Shown here piece by piece: positions 6,110 through 13,251 of a DNA stretch of 13,251 nucleotides. Source of the stretch: JAOTYV01 sp041557595 (GTDB lineage Bacteria; Pseudomonadota; Alphaproteobacteria; UBA8366); assembly GCA_041557595.1 (NCBI GenBank), contig JBFFGE010000134.1, positions 1 to 13,251 of the forward strand. The letters run 5' to 3'. The stretch's first letter is position 1. Each line of letters begins with the position of its first letter. The position numbers were made by a program, and so were the translations under genes. The notes under the pieces were generated by a model, which worked only from the letters and a program-made list of their open reading frames with translations, ran no database searches and was not told the origin of the DNA.

Positions 6110-6151
6110 GCGCTTCCTTCCGGCGTCAGGGATTGCGATACATAGCGGGAT

Positions 6152-6670
6152 TCATTTGGGCGAACAAGGCGCGCCAAGGAACAGCCAGCCATACGCCGCC
6201 TGCGGCAAATCGGCACCCCAAAGACGCTCCTGCCGGTCGGCCACGCGCCTTCCGCCCATAGCTTCATAGAAATAGCGGGAAGGATTGGATTGCAGGACCC
6301 AGATGATGGCGGAGCGATGTCCCATCCCCTTGAGTTCCGCAAACATCGCGTACAGCAATTGGCGGCCAATTCCCTGACCGTGATGGTCGGGGTGGACATA
6401 GAGCGTGTAGACCTCGCCCGCATAGCCGCGCACCGCGACACGCGCCGCGCCACAGCTGCCAAAACCGGCCAGCTGGTCGCCGACTTTGGCGACCAGAACG
6501 GTTTCGCCGCCGGCCAGGACATGCGCCCACTTTTGGCCTTCCGCTATCGCCGACATCCGCAGCAACACCGTGTCGGGCAAGATCCCCGCATAGGCGTCAC
6601 GCCAGCATTCCACATGAAGCGCGCCGATCGCGGCGGCATCGCCGCGCCGCGCCGCGCGAACCCGGATCAC
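6152..6670 (-). CDS. GNAT family N-acetyltransferase
   Basis: Encodes 172 residues, normal for a single GNAT domain. These enzymes transfer an acetyl group from acetyl-CoA to an amine; the acceptor here cannot be read from the sequence. IRVRAARRGDAAAIGALHVECWRDAY (1-27) is the first strand and helix. EVYTLYVHPDHHGQGIGRQLL (about 86-106) is motif A with the acetyl-CoA pyrophosphate loop HHGQGIG. Motif B is seen in SNPSRYFYEAMGG (about 128-140). The start is GTG at 6670, embedded in GTGA, which overlaps the rsmB stop and implies translational coupling to rsmB. The genes on both sides suggest a housekeeping transcript, but an rRNA or ribosomal-protein substrate would be only a guess. Confidence 0.92.
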   Translation of the reverse strand: MIRVRAARRGDAAAIGALHVECWRDAYAGILPDTVLLRMSAIAEGQKWAHVLAGGETVLVAKVGDQLAGFGSCGAARVAVRGYAGEVYTLYVHPDHHGQGIGRQLLYAMFAELKGMGHRSAIIWVLQSNPSRYFYEAMGGRRVADRQERLWGADLPQAAYGWLFLGAPCSPK

Positions 6671-7974
6671 CGACGGCGCTCCAGAATAGCCGCGAAAAAC
6701 CCGTCGGTGCCGTGCCGGTGGGGCGCCAGTTTCAGGACATCGCCTTCCACCGCAACCGTCGCCCCCGGCAAGATATCGGCGCAGACCCGCGCGACCGGCA
6801 TCGGCACGAAACGGGGATCGCGTTCCAGGAACGCCGCGATGCGCGCCTCGTTCTCACATTTCAGGACCGAGCAGGTCGCGAAAATCAGCCGCCCGTCGAC
6901 GGCGACCAACTCGGCCGCTTCGTCGAGCAACCGATCCTGCAAGTCGCACAGTGCGACGAGCTCCGTTTCCGTCAGCCGCCACTTCGCGTCCGGGCTACGG
7001 CGCCAGGCGCCGCTGCCGCTGCATGGCGCATCCACCAGGATCCGCTCGAACCGCCCCGCATTCTCGACGCGCCAGGCGGTATCGTCCGCGCCGATGACAT
7101 GCTCCTCGACGATCCCGACGCCGGCGCGGCGCAACCGTTCGCGACCGCGCCGAAGCCGCGCCGCGGCAGTGTCGCAGGCGACGATTCGGCCTTCATTGTT
7201 CATCGACGCGGCGAGCGCCAATGCCTTTCCGCCCGCACCGGCGCAATAATCGACAATTTGCTGTCCGGGCCGGGCATCGGCAATAAGGGCGACGATTTGC
7301 GATCCCTCGTCCTGCACATCGACCAACCCGTCGCGCCAGGCCCGGCTGGCGGCGAGCGGCACACGCCCGGCGAGTCGCAGGCCCAACGGCGATATCGGCG
7401 TTTCGGCCGCCTCGATCCCGTCCGCCGCCAGGATCTCTTCCGCCGCCGTCCGGGTCGCCTTCAGCGTATTGACCCGCAGATCGACCGGCGCCTCGCGCGC
7501 CAGCGCATCGAGCGCGACGGAGGTTTCGTCACCCAACGCGTCCTGCAGACGGGGCATCAGCCAGGCCGGCACGTTGGCGCGCACATCCGCCGGCTGCGCC
7601 GGATCGTCCAGCACGCCCGCCGCCAGGGACTCAACCAGGCGATGTTCCGCCGCGCTCAACGGCGACGGGGCGTACCGTCCGCCATCGAATGCGGCGGCGA
7701 CCGCCGCCGGTTCCCATTGCTCGATCAAAATCAACGCCGCGATCAGCGACGACCGGGAATCAAGGGCCGCGCCGGATCGTTCGAGCCACCATTCGATCTG
7801 TCGCCGATGGCGGATCTTGCCATACACCAGGTCGCGAATGGCCCGCCGATCGCCGCCGCCCGCATAGCGGTGACCGCGGGCCCAGCGGCCGATCACCACA
7901 TCCGCCGGCGACGGGGCGCGTGCAATCTCGTCCAGAAGCTCGATTGCCGCCTGGAGTCGCGCGCCGGGCGTCAT
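6667..7974 (-). CDS. rsmB: RsmB/NOP-family 16S rRNA (cytosine-5) methyltransferase
   Basis: Encodes 435 residues. It is predicted to methylate a cytosine of rRNA at C5 using S-adenosylmethionine. An N-terminal helical, NusB-like region (about 1-140) precedes the Rossmann methyltransferase domain. DYCAGAGGKALALAA (242-256) is the SAM site. DAPCSGSGAWRRSPDAKW carries Cys318, and FATCSVLKCENE carries the second conserved cysteine, Cys368; the two-cysteine mechanism defines this family. The N-terminal region supports RsmB rather than RsmF, but exact target specificity is not certain. It begins 18 bases after the guaB stop and overlaps the GNAT gene by 4 bases, so it is almost certainly co-transcribed with guaB. 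The order guaB-rsmB-guaA recurs in Alphaproteobacteria. Confidence 0.92.
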   Translation of the reverse strand: MTPGARLQAAIELLDEIARAPSPADVVIGRWARGHRYAGGGDRRAIRDLVYGKIRHRRQIEWWLERSGAALDSRSSLIAALILIEQWEPAAVAAAFDGGRYAPSPLSAAEHRLVESLAAGVLDDPAQPADVRANVPAWLMPRLQDALGDETSVALDALAREAPVDLRVNTLKATRTAAEEILAADGIEAAETPISPLGLRLAGRVPLAASRAWRDGLVDVQDEGSQIVALIADARPGQQIVDYCAGAGGKALALAASMNNEGRIVACDTAAARLRRGRERLRRAGVGIVEEHVIGADDTAWRVENAGRFERILVDAPCSGSGAWRRSPDAKWRLTETELVALCDLQDRLLDEAAELVAVDGRLIFATCSVLKCENEARIAAFLERDPRFVPMPVARVCADILPGATVAVEGDVLKLAPHRHGTDGFFAAILERRR

Positions 7975-7992
7975 GCCGGGCCTCCCGTTTTG

Positions 7993-9456
7993 TTAGCTAT
8001 TGCTCCGATAGTTCGGCGCTTCCTGCGTCACGATGATGTCGTGCACGTGGCTCTCGCGCAGACCGGCATTGGTGCTGCGATAAAATGTGCACTTGCGCTG
8101 CATATCACCGATGGTCGCGTTGCCGGTGTAGCCCATAGATGAACGAAGTCCGCCAACCAATTGATGAAGCACGTTACCCGCAGGCCCCTTATACGGCACC
8201 CTGCCCTCGACCCCTTCCGGCACCAGCTTCAAGGAATCGGATACTTCCTGCTGGAAATAGCGGTCGGCGGAGCCGCGGGCCATCGCCCCGACCGACCCCA
8301 TGCCGCGATAGGTCTTGTAGGAGCGGCCCTGATAGAGCTGCACTTCGCCGGGCGCTTCCTCGGTGCCGGCGAGCATCGAGCCGATCATCGCGCAATCGGC
8401 GCCCGCGGCAATGGCCTTGGCCAGGTCGCCCGACGCGCGGATGCCGCCATCGGCGATAACGGGCACGCCGTGTTTGCGGGCCTCTTCTGTGGCGTCGAGG
8501 ATCGCCGTCAATTGCGGCACGCCGACACCGGCGACGATGCGCGTGGTGCAGATCGAGCCCGGCCCGATCCCCACCTTGATCGCGTCCGCGCCCGCTTCGA
8601 TCAAGGCGCGCGCGCCTTCGGCGGTTGCCACATTGCCGGCGATCACCTGCGCGTAGTTGCTGAGCCGCTTGACCGCGTCGACCGCCGTCCGCACGCCCCT
8701 GCTATGGCCGTGCGCGGTGTCGATGACGACCACGTCGCAGCCCGCTTCGAACAAGGCTTCCGCGCGGCGCACGCCGTCTTCGCCCACGCCGGTGGCGGCC
8801 GCGACCCGCAGCCGGCCATGCTCATCCTTGCATGCGTTCGGGTATTGCTGCGCCTTTTCGATGTCCTTGACGGTTATCAGACCGACGCAATGGTGCGCCT
8901 GGTCGACCACGAGCAGCTTTTCGATGCGATGCTTGTGCAGCAGCCGTTTGGCCTGCTCCCGGTCGACGCCTTCCTCGACGATGATCAGCCCTTCCCGCGT
9001 CATCAGTTCGCGCACCGGCTCGGCCGGATCGCTGGCGAAGCGAACATCGCGGTTGGTCAGGATGCCGACCAGCTTGGCGTCGCCCTTGGAGACCACCGGA
9101 ATTCCGGAGATTTTATGATGCGACATCAGCGCCAAGGCGTCGGCGAGCGGCCGTTCGGGCGTGATGGTGATCGGGTTGACCACCATGCCGGCCTCGAATC
9201 GCTTGACCCGGCGGACTTCCTCCGCCTGTTCGTCGATGTCCATGTTCTTGTGGATGACGCCGATGCCGCCCGCCTGCGCCATCGCGATGGCAAGGCCGTT
9301 CTCGGTCACCGTGTCCATCGCCGCGGATATCAAGGGAATCCCGAGATCGATCGCGGCGGTCAGCTTGGTTCGGGTATCGGTCTGGTCAGGTGTAAACGCC
9401 GATTCTGCGGGCACTAAAAGAACGTCGTCGAATGTCAGTGCTTCGCGAATCTCCAT
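7993..9456 (-). CDS. guaB: IMP dehydrogenase
   Basis: Encodes 487 residues, full length. GuaB oxidises IMP to XMP with NAD+, the committed step to guanine nucleotides and a known point of (p)ppGpp control in some bacteria. The TIM barrel begins MEIREALTFDDVLLVP. Two CBS domains sit at about 93-205 (MVVNPITITPERP to VKDIEKAQQYPNA). The catalytic loop GIGPGSICTT has Cys303. ADGGIR (335-340) binds the phosphate. The mobile flap contains SADRY with Arg399 and Tyr400. The start ATG at 9456 has a ribosome site (CAGGGTGAG) and a predicted promoter about 30 bases upstream. It is the first gene of the guaB-rsmB-GNAT-guaA group. Confidence 0.98.
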   Translation of the reverse strand: MEIREALTFDDVLLVPAESAFTPDQTDTRTKLTAAIDLGIPLISAAMDTVTENGLAIAMAQAGGIGVIHKNMDIDEQAEEVRRVKRFEAGMVVNPITITPERPLADALALMSHHKISGIPVVSKGDAKLVGILTNRDVRFASDPAEPVRELMTREGLIIVEEGVDREQAKRLLHKHRIEKLLVVDQAHHCVGLITVKDIEKAQQYPNACKDEHGRLRVAAATGVGEDGVRRAEALFEAGCDVVVIDTAHGHSRGVRTAVDAVKRLSNYAQVIAGNVATAEGARALIEAGADAIKVGIGPGSICTTRIVAGVGVPQLTAILDATEEARKHGVPVIADGGIRASGDLAKAIAAGADCAMIGSMLAGTEEAPGEVQLYQGRSYKTYRGMGSVGAMARGSADRYFQQEVSDSLKLVPEGVEGRVPYKGPAGNVLHQLVGGLRSSMGYTGNATIGDMQRKCTFYRSTNAGLRESHVHDIIVTQEAPNYRSNS

Positions 9457-9486
9457 GCCGTCTCACCCTGTAGGAAATTGGCGCGC

Positions 9487-9514
9487 ATCATACACGACGC
9501 GCCCCCGGTGCCAA
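9487..9514 (-). promoter_or_regulatory. guaB promoter
   Basis: On the minus strand, TTGGCA (9514-9509) and TATGAT (9492-9487) are separated by 16 bases, each matching 5/6 of the sigma70 consensus. The predicted start near 9480 leaves a leader of about 24 bases before the guaB ATG. The GC-rich spacer and discriminator would fit stringent control, but that is inference. A GANTC site (9518-9522) lies just upstream of the -35. Confidence 0.6.
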
Positions 9515-9545
9515 GCGGAATCAACTGAAGTGGCAGAGGTTTGGA

Positions 9546-10244
9546 TCACTTTTTTGCATCGCCGCCCCGAAAGCCCTGCGCCACGATGTACATCTCGGAG
9601 GAATCCGCCCGGCTGGCCGCGGGCTTTGCGTGCGCCACCTTGGTGAAATCCTTTTTCAGCAGCTGCAGCAGATCGCGCTCCGTCCCGCCCTGCAGGACCT
9701 TGCCGACAAAAATGCCGCCGGGCTTCAGCAAATGCCGCGCGACGTCATAGGCCGCCTCGATCAACGCCATGACGCGCAAATGATCGGTCGCCGCGTGCCC
9801 GGTCGAAGGCGCCGCCATATCGCTCATCACCACATCGGCGGCTCCGTCCAACGCCGCGCGCAGACGCTCCGGAATGTCTTCGTCGTAGATGTCGCCGACC
9901 ATCAGGGTCGCACCCGGCAAGGGCTCGACCGCCTGCACGTCGATGCCGACGACCGTCGCGCCCGCGGCGACCGACACCTGCGCCCATCCGCCCGGCGCGG
10001 CGCCAAGATCGACCACGCGGACGCCGGGCTTGAGGAAGGCGAATTTCTCGTTCAACTGGATCAGCTTGAAGGCCGACCGGCTGCGATAGCCGAGGCGCTG
10101 CGCTTCCTGCACATATGGATCGTTGAGCTGCCGCTGCAGCCAGCGGGTCGACGACAACCGGCGGCCGCGCGCGGTCCGCACCCGCACCGTTTTCCGCCGG
10201 GAACCGCCCTCGCTGCCCGCGCCGCCGGATTTATCCCGCGCCAT
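9546..10244 (-). CDS. rlmE: 23S rRNA (uridine-2'-O)-methyltransferase RlmE (FtsJ/RrmJ)
   Basis: Encodes 232 residues. RlmE 2'-O-methylates U2552 (E. coli numbering) in the A-loop of 23S rRNA late in 50S assembly. RSRSAFKL holds Lys60, VVDLGAAPGGWAQV (77-90) is the SAM site, MSDMAAP holds Asp142, FVGKVLQGG holds Lys182 and SSEMYIVA holds Glu217. Together these complete the K-D-K-E tetrad of the family. The basic N-terminal extension (about 1-35, rich in Arg, Gly and Ser) is longer than in E. coli and is typical of alphaproteobacterial members. Its start codon lies inside the 3' end of the Ppx/GppA gene (14-base overlap), so the two are probably translationally coupled. guaB follows 89 bases later with its own promoter. 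Confidence 0.96.
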   Translation of the reverse strand: MARDKSGGAGSEGGSRRKTVRVRTARGRRLSSTRWLQRQLNDPYVQEAQRLGYRSRSAFKLIQLNEKFAFLKPGVRVVDLGAAPGGWAQVSVAAGATVVGIDVQAVEPLPGATLMVGDIYDEDIPERLRAALDGAADVVMSDMAAPSTGHAATDHLRVMALIEAAYDVARHLLKPGGIFVGKVLQGGTERDLLQLLKKDFTKVAHAKPAASRADSSEMYIVAQGFRGGDAKK

Positions 10245-11262
10245 TGCGAACCTGACCCCTGGGCGCGGATGCGGCGATCAATTCCCGCAGGATGCCTTCG
10301 CGGATCCCCCGGTCGCCGACCCGCAATTGACCGACCGGCCAGCGTTCGCACACTGCTTCCAGCACCGCGCACCCCGCGACCACGAGATCGGCGCGCTCGG
10401 CGCCGATGCACGGGACGGCGGCGCGGTCGGCGCAGTCCATCCGGAGCAATCGGCCGCTGATTTCGGCAATCGCCTCGAATCCCAGATGCGCGCCATCCAC
10501 AACCGACCGGTCGTAGCGCGGCAGTGCCATCTGAACGCCGGCCAGGGTGGTGACCGTGCCCGACGTGCCGAGCATTTGCACCCCGCCCGCGGCCACCGCT
10601 TCGGCGATGCCGTTCTTGCGGCAAAACGGTGCGAGATACCCGTCCACCTCGGCGATCAGGGCCCGGTAGCCCTCCGCCGACAGGGGCTTGCCGCCGAACC
10701 GCTCGGCCAGGGTGACCACGCCAAACGGCATTGAAATCCAGTCGATCGGTTCCGGATGGGCGCCTGCTAGGTCGATCCACACGACTTCCGTGCTGCCGCC
10801 GCCGATATCGAACAAAATCGCCTTCGGCGCGGCCGCATCGAACAACGGGAGACACCCCTGCAGGATCAGGCGCACTTCTTCGCCGCTGGAGATCGTTTCG
10901 ATGTCGAGCCCTGTCCGCTCCCGCACCCGGGCGAGGAAATCATCGCAGTTATCCGCTCGGCGGCACGCTTCCGTCGCGACGCCGCGCATCCGGACGACGC
11001 GGGTGCGGCGCAGCTTGTCGGCGCAAATCTGCAGCGCCCCGATGGTCCGGCGCATCGCCGCTTCCGACAGGCGTTCGTGGCGGACCAGGCCTTCGCCGAG
11101 ACGGACAATTCGCGAGAAGGCGTCGATCACGCGGAATCCATCCTCCGGATCGGGCCGGGCCACCAGGAGCCGGCAATTATTGGTGCCGAGATCGATGGCC
11201 GCATAGGCGCGCGCCGCGCCGCCGCCGCGCGACTTTTCGCGCCTCTCCAGGTTCTCCGTCAT
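10231..11262 (-). CDS. Ppx/GppA family phosphatase
   Basis: Encodes 343 residues, the size of single-core Ppx/GppA members. These enzymes hydrolyse polyphosphate and/or pppGpp; which one is used here cannot be decided. The ASKHA fold shows AYAAIDLGTNNCRLLV (about 19-34, phosphate 1 loop), TEACRRADN (about 97-105), ISSGEEVRLI with the catalytic Glu (128/129), FDIGGGSTEVVWI (151-163) and LGTSGTVTTLAG. The C-terminal HD-like half of the long E. coli enzymes is absent. ATG 11262 was chosen because GGGAAGGG lies just upstream; the start at 11328 would add 22 residues without support. A TAGAAT at 11349-11344 could be a -10, but the -35 is poor. The pairing of ppx/gppA with rlmE is frequent in Alphaproteobacteria. 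Confidence 0.93.
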   Translation of the reverse strand: MTENLERREKSRGGGAARAYAAIDLGTNNCRLLVARPDPEDGFRVIDAFSRIVRLGEGLVRHERLSEAAMRRTIGALQICADKLRRTRVVRMRGVATEACRRADNCDDFLARVRERTGLDIETISSGEEVRLILQGCLPLFDAAAPKAILFDIGGGSTEVVWIDLAGAHPEPIDWISMPFGVVTLAERFGGKPLSAEGYRALIAEVDGYLAPFCRKNGIAEAVAAGGVQMLGTSGTVTTLAGVQMALPRYDRSVVDGAHLGFEAIAEISGRLLRMDCADRAAVPCIGAERADLVVAGCAVLEAVCERWPVGQLRVGDRGIREGILRELIAASAPRGQVRNGAG

Positions 11263-11404
11263 CGCCGCACCCTTCCCGACCGCACCCGACCGCCGAGGCC
11301 CGGACAATTTCCGGTTTCCCGGCAACACCGGAGCGCATTCGCGATTCTAGACGAAAGGGCGCGGCCGCGAAAAGCGCCAAATCCCGCAAATAATGGAATT
11401 CCGA

Positions 11405-11800
11405 TTAACGCAGCGCCTCGTCGGGCTTCAACAGGCCGTCGCGATTGGTGTCGGCGTTGTCGAAATCGGCGGTGCGGGCGCGGGTGAATTCGTGCAGCGA
11501 GAGCCCGCCATTGTTATCGCTGTCCGCGGCCGAAAATGCGTCGGGGTCGACGCCGTTCAGTTCCTGCATGGTGAGCATGCCATCGCGGTCCCGATCGGCG
11601 AAGAAAAACACCTCGGTCATGCGTTCGTGGAATTCGCCGCGGTCGATTACCCCGTCGCCGTTGCGGTCGGCCGCCGCGAAGGCGTCGCTCGCCGCGTCGG
11701 CCACCACCGCGGTGCCCGGGACGACCGACAGTAGAGCCAGCAGGATTGCCAGCCCTGTCGCGCCCAGTCGGCGGCGCCGAATATCGCTTCGTGTCCACAT
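11405..11800 (-). CDS. secreted EF-hand calcium-binding protein
   Basis: Encodes 131 residues. A twin-basic N-terminus and hydrophobic core (about 12-32) form a signal peptide with likely cleavage near VVA-DA or ADA-AS (35-37), so the protein is periplasmic or secreted. The mature part is almost entirely four canonical 12-residue EF-hand loops: 45-56 (DRNGDGVIDRGE), 69-80 (DRDRDGMLTMQE), 93-104 (DSDNNGGLSLHE) and 117-128 (DTNRDGLLKPDE). Each has Asp at position 1, Gly at 6 and Glu at 12. Calcium binding is therefore strongly supported; the physiological partner is unknown. There is no Shine-Dalgarno, and the best promoter places the transcript start nearly at the ATG, which suggests a leaderless message. 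The phosphatase gene follows after 142 bases. Confidence 0.88.
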   Translation of the reverse strand: MWTRSDIRRRRLGATGLAILLALLSVVPGTAVVADAASDAFAAADRNGDGVIDRGEFHERMTEVFFFADRDRDGMLTMQELNGVDPDAFSAADSDNNGGLSLHEFTRARTADFDNADTNRDGLLKPDEALR

Positions 11801-11808
11801 GAAGCGCT

Positions 11809-11837
11809 ACCATAGGGGCTGCAATAAGGCCGGGCAA
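11809..11837 (-). promoter_or_regulatory. possible promoter giving a leaderless EF-hand mRNA
   Basis: On the minus strand, TTGCCC (11837-11832) and TATGGT (11814-11809) are separated by exactly 17 bases (4/6 each). The predicted start is about 1-2 bases before the ATG at 11800. That would explain why this gene lacks a ribosome binding site. Confidence 0.35.
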
Positions 11838-11971
11838 CGCGGTTTGCGGCGGGTCACCAAAATGCCCAGATTCCGACAAATTTACTAAGGCAATCCGCCT
11901 CTTGCCAAGGTCGGACCGGCGACGGCACCCCTTCCTTTTGGCCGTTTCATACATATGTTTATCTGGGAGCC

Positions 11972-13168
11972 ATGACATATCCCGCCGTCTTTTCTTTGCT
12001 GTTCCTCACCGCTTTCTTCGTTCTGGCGGTGATGGTGTGCGCCCGGACCATTTTGCGGCGCAAGGCGAACCGAATGGTCAGGCCGCACCGACCGCCATCG
12101 CCCGGCAAAGGAACGGTCGACGCCGAAATCTTGTATTGCAACTTCTGCTGCAAGGATCAGCACTCGGTCCGAAAGCTCATCACCGGATCCGAGGCCAATA
12201 TCTGCGATGAATGCGCCGGGATTTTCGCCCGGGAGGTCAGAGGCGTCATCTCCAGACACTGGATCGCCGCGGGTCACACCCTTCCAAAACTTGCCGCAAT
12301 CCTGGCATTTCTCGATCGCCATCTGGCCGGCGACCCCCATGGGAAACGCCGCCTTGCCTTCGACTTGCATACCTATTTTCGATCCCTCAGATGTAACGCT
12401 CATACCACCTGGCGCGACCTGTCCTGGCCCAAACCCAACATCCTGCTTGCCGGTTCGGATGGGGCGGGGAAGTGGAAATTCGTGCAGGATCTTGCCGACT
12501 GTTTCGGAGTCCCGTTCGAGACGATCAACGCGGCGGATTTCACCGATTGCCGCCACTTCTTCGCGCGATTGAACGATGTCGCGACAGCGCTCGATCGTAG
12601 TGCGGACACGTCGTCAGCGTGGGCCGGGCATGCCATCGTCTACATCGACGGACTCGAGAAAATGCGCCGCGTCGCCGACGAATCCTGCTCCCCACCGTCA
12701 GGGGAAACCGGACAAACCGCCCTGGCAGGGCTTCTGGGCGGTTCGGTCTATCGCATCCGGTCGACGATTTTCTCCTGGGGAGATCCATTTGTCGTGCCCG
12801 GCCCCTTGGCTCGTGCGCGAGGCAGGGCGGCGCCGATCACGGAGCATGCAGACGAACCGGAATCCGGCGCCTGGGGACCGGCCGATGCCCAGCGCGCGCT
12901 GATCGAAGTCATGACAGGCCTATCGATTTGGATTGAAGGCAAACCGACAAGCAAACATCCGGACAACGACCTGAATTATATCGATACGAAAGACATCATC
13001 TTTATCTGCGCCGTTGCGCCGGACCGCCAAGCCGTCTCCTCGCCGTCGTGGACGGGAAAAGCCGGGACGACGCCCAGCCGGCAGGACCTATATCGCTTCG
13101 GGTTCGTACCCGATCTCATAGACTGCCTGCCCCGGATATTCGTGATGGACGGGCCGCACGACGGCTGA
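11972..13168 (+). CDS. membrane-anchored ClpX-like protein with degenerate AAA+ domain
   Basis: Encodes 398 residues. One membrane helix (about 4-26) is followed by RRK, predicting a cytoplasmic C-terminus. Next is a ClpX-type C4 zinc finger: LYCNFCCKDQHSVRKLITG and ICDEC (Cys56, Cys59, Cys78, Cys81). A ClpX-like large AAA+ domain follows: NILLAGSDGAGKW (156-168) at the Walker A position and HAIVYIDGLEK (220-230) at Walker B. SKHP...YIDTKDIIFIC (327-346) matches the RKH-loop and sensor-1 strand, and GFVPDLIDCLPRI (377-389) the arginine-finger segment. Key changes are Thr to Trp in Walker A, catalytic Glu to Gly in Walker B and Arg to Cys at the finger. The pore GYVG is missing and the protein stops before the small subdomain. 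ATP hydrolysis and unfolding are therefore unlikely. A GGGAG lies only 2 bases before the ATG. Confidence 0.85.
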   Translation: MTYPAVFSLLFLTAFFVLAVMVCARTILRRKANRMVRPHRPPSPGKGTVDAEILYCNFCCKDQHSVRKLITGSEANICDECAGIFAREVRGVISRHWIAAGHTLPKLAAILAFLDRHLAGDPHGKRRLAFDLHTYFRSLRCNAHTTWRDLSWPKPNILLAGSDGAGKWKFVQDLADCFGVPFETINAADFTDCRHFFARLNDVATALDRSADTSSAWAGHAIVYIDGLEKMRRVADESCSPPSGETGQTALAGLLGGSVYRIRSTIFSWGDPFVVPGPLARARGRAAPITEHADEPESGAWGPADAQRALIEVMTGLSIWIEGKPTSKHPDNDLNYIDTKDIIFICAVAPDRQAVSSPSWTGKAGTTPSRQDLYRFGFVPDLIDCLPRIFVMDGPHDG

Positions 13169-13220
13169 TTCCCGGGCCTTCCGGATAGTGCGCCAAACCG
13201 CTACACAATCACCGCGGAGC

Positions 13221-13251
13221 ATGCTAAAAACCGCATTGCTGCTGGGGTATA
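13221..13251 (+). CDS. possible start of a further gene, cut by the window end
   Basis: ATG 13221 opens a frame reading MLKTALLLGY up to the window edge, which resembles the start of a signal peptide or membrane segment. A GGAG (13216-13219) lies one base upstream, closer than usual but similar to the spacing at the ClpX-like gene. Ten codons are too few to identify it. If real, it lies 52 bases after the ClpX-like gene and could share its transcript. Confidence 0.3.
   Translation, partial: MLKTALLLGY

Noticed and set aside
6712..8142. Long plus-strand frame opposite rsmB
   Set aside because: It is a mirror of a well-supported gene in GC-rich DNA. The product is Arg/Gly/Ala-rich with no motif.
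8161..9417. Long plus-strand frame opposite guaB
   Set aside because: It is the antisense shadow of an intact guaB, with no family signature.

Overview
The window looks like chromosomal DNA of a GC-rich alphaproteobacterium, most likely from the Rhodospirillales or a neighbouring order. The evidence is a gcrA cell-cycle regulator, a DUF2794 protein, a guaB-rsmB-guaA purine cluster of alphaproteobacterial type, a GTTC-N7-GTTC LexA operator and GANTC (CcrM-type) sites upstream of gcrA. No mobile element, CRISPR array, tRNA or rRNA was seen.

Left part (1-2940, plus strand): a small putative lipoprotein (94-456), a DUF2794 protein (565-906), an alpha/beta hydrolase whose start codon is unclear (about 1020-1787), a double-CxxC zinc-ribbon protein behind a promoter that contains a LexA box (promoter 1784-1812, gene 1863-2180), a 427-base regulatory stretch, and a compact GcrA (2608-2937). 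The DNA before gcrA holds a sigma70-like promoter with a GANTC site in its spacer, a near-consensus CtrA box and a palindrome just upstream. It also encodes a leader hairpin whose loop is complementary to the gcrA Shine-Dalgarno sequence.

Middle part (3070-11800, minus strand, reading right to left): a secreted four-EF-hand protein, a Ppx/GppA phosphatase overlapping rlmE (23S rRNA 2'-O-methyltransferase), guaB (IMP dehydrogenase, with its own promoter), an RsmB-family rRNA m5C methyltransferase, a GNAT acetyltransferase joined to it by a GTGA overlap, guaA (GMP synthase), a 60-residue zinc-binding protein and dusA. These genes cover guanine nucleotide synthesis, rRNA and tRNA modification, and (p)ppGpp/polyphosphate hydrolysis. 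They are physically close, but only some clearly share a transcript.

Right end (11972-13168, plus strand): the least usual gene. It encodes one N-terminal membrane helix, a ClpX-type C4 zinc finger and a degenerate ClpX-like AAA+ large domain. The Walker A Ser/Thr, the Walker B glutamate and the arginine-finger position are all substituted, the pore-loop GYVG is missing and there is no small AAA+ subdomain. It looks like a membrane-anchored ClpX pseudo-ATPase and is the best candidate here for something undescribed. A further gene may begin at 13221 and run off the window.
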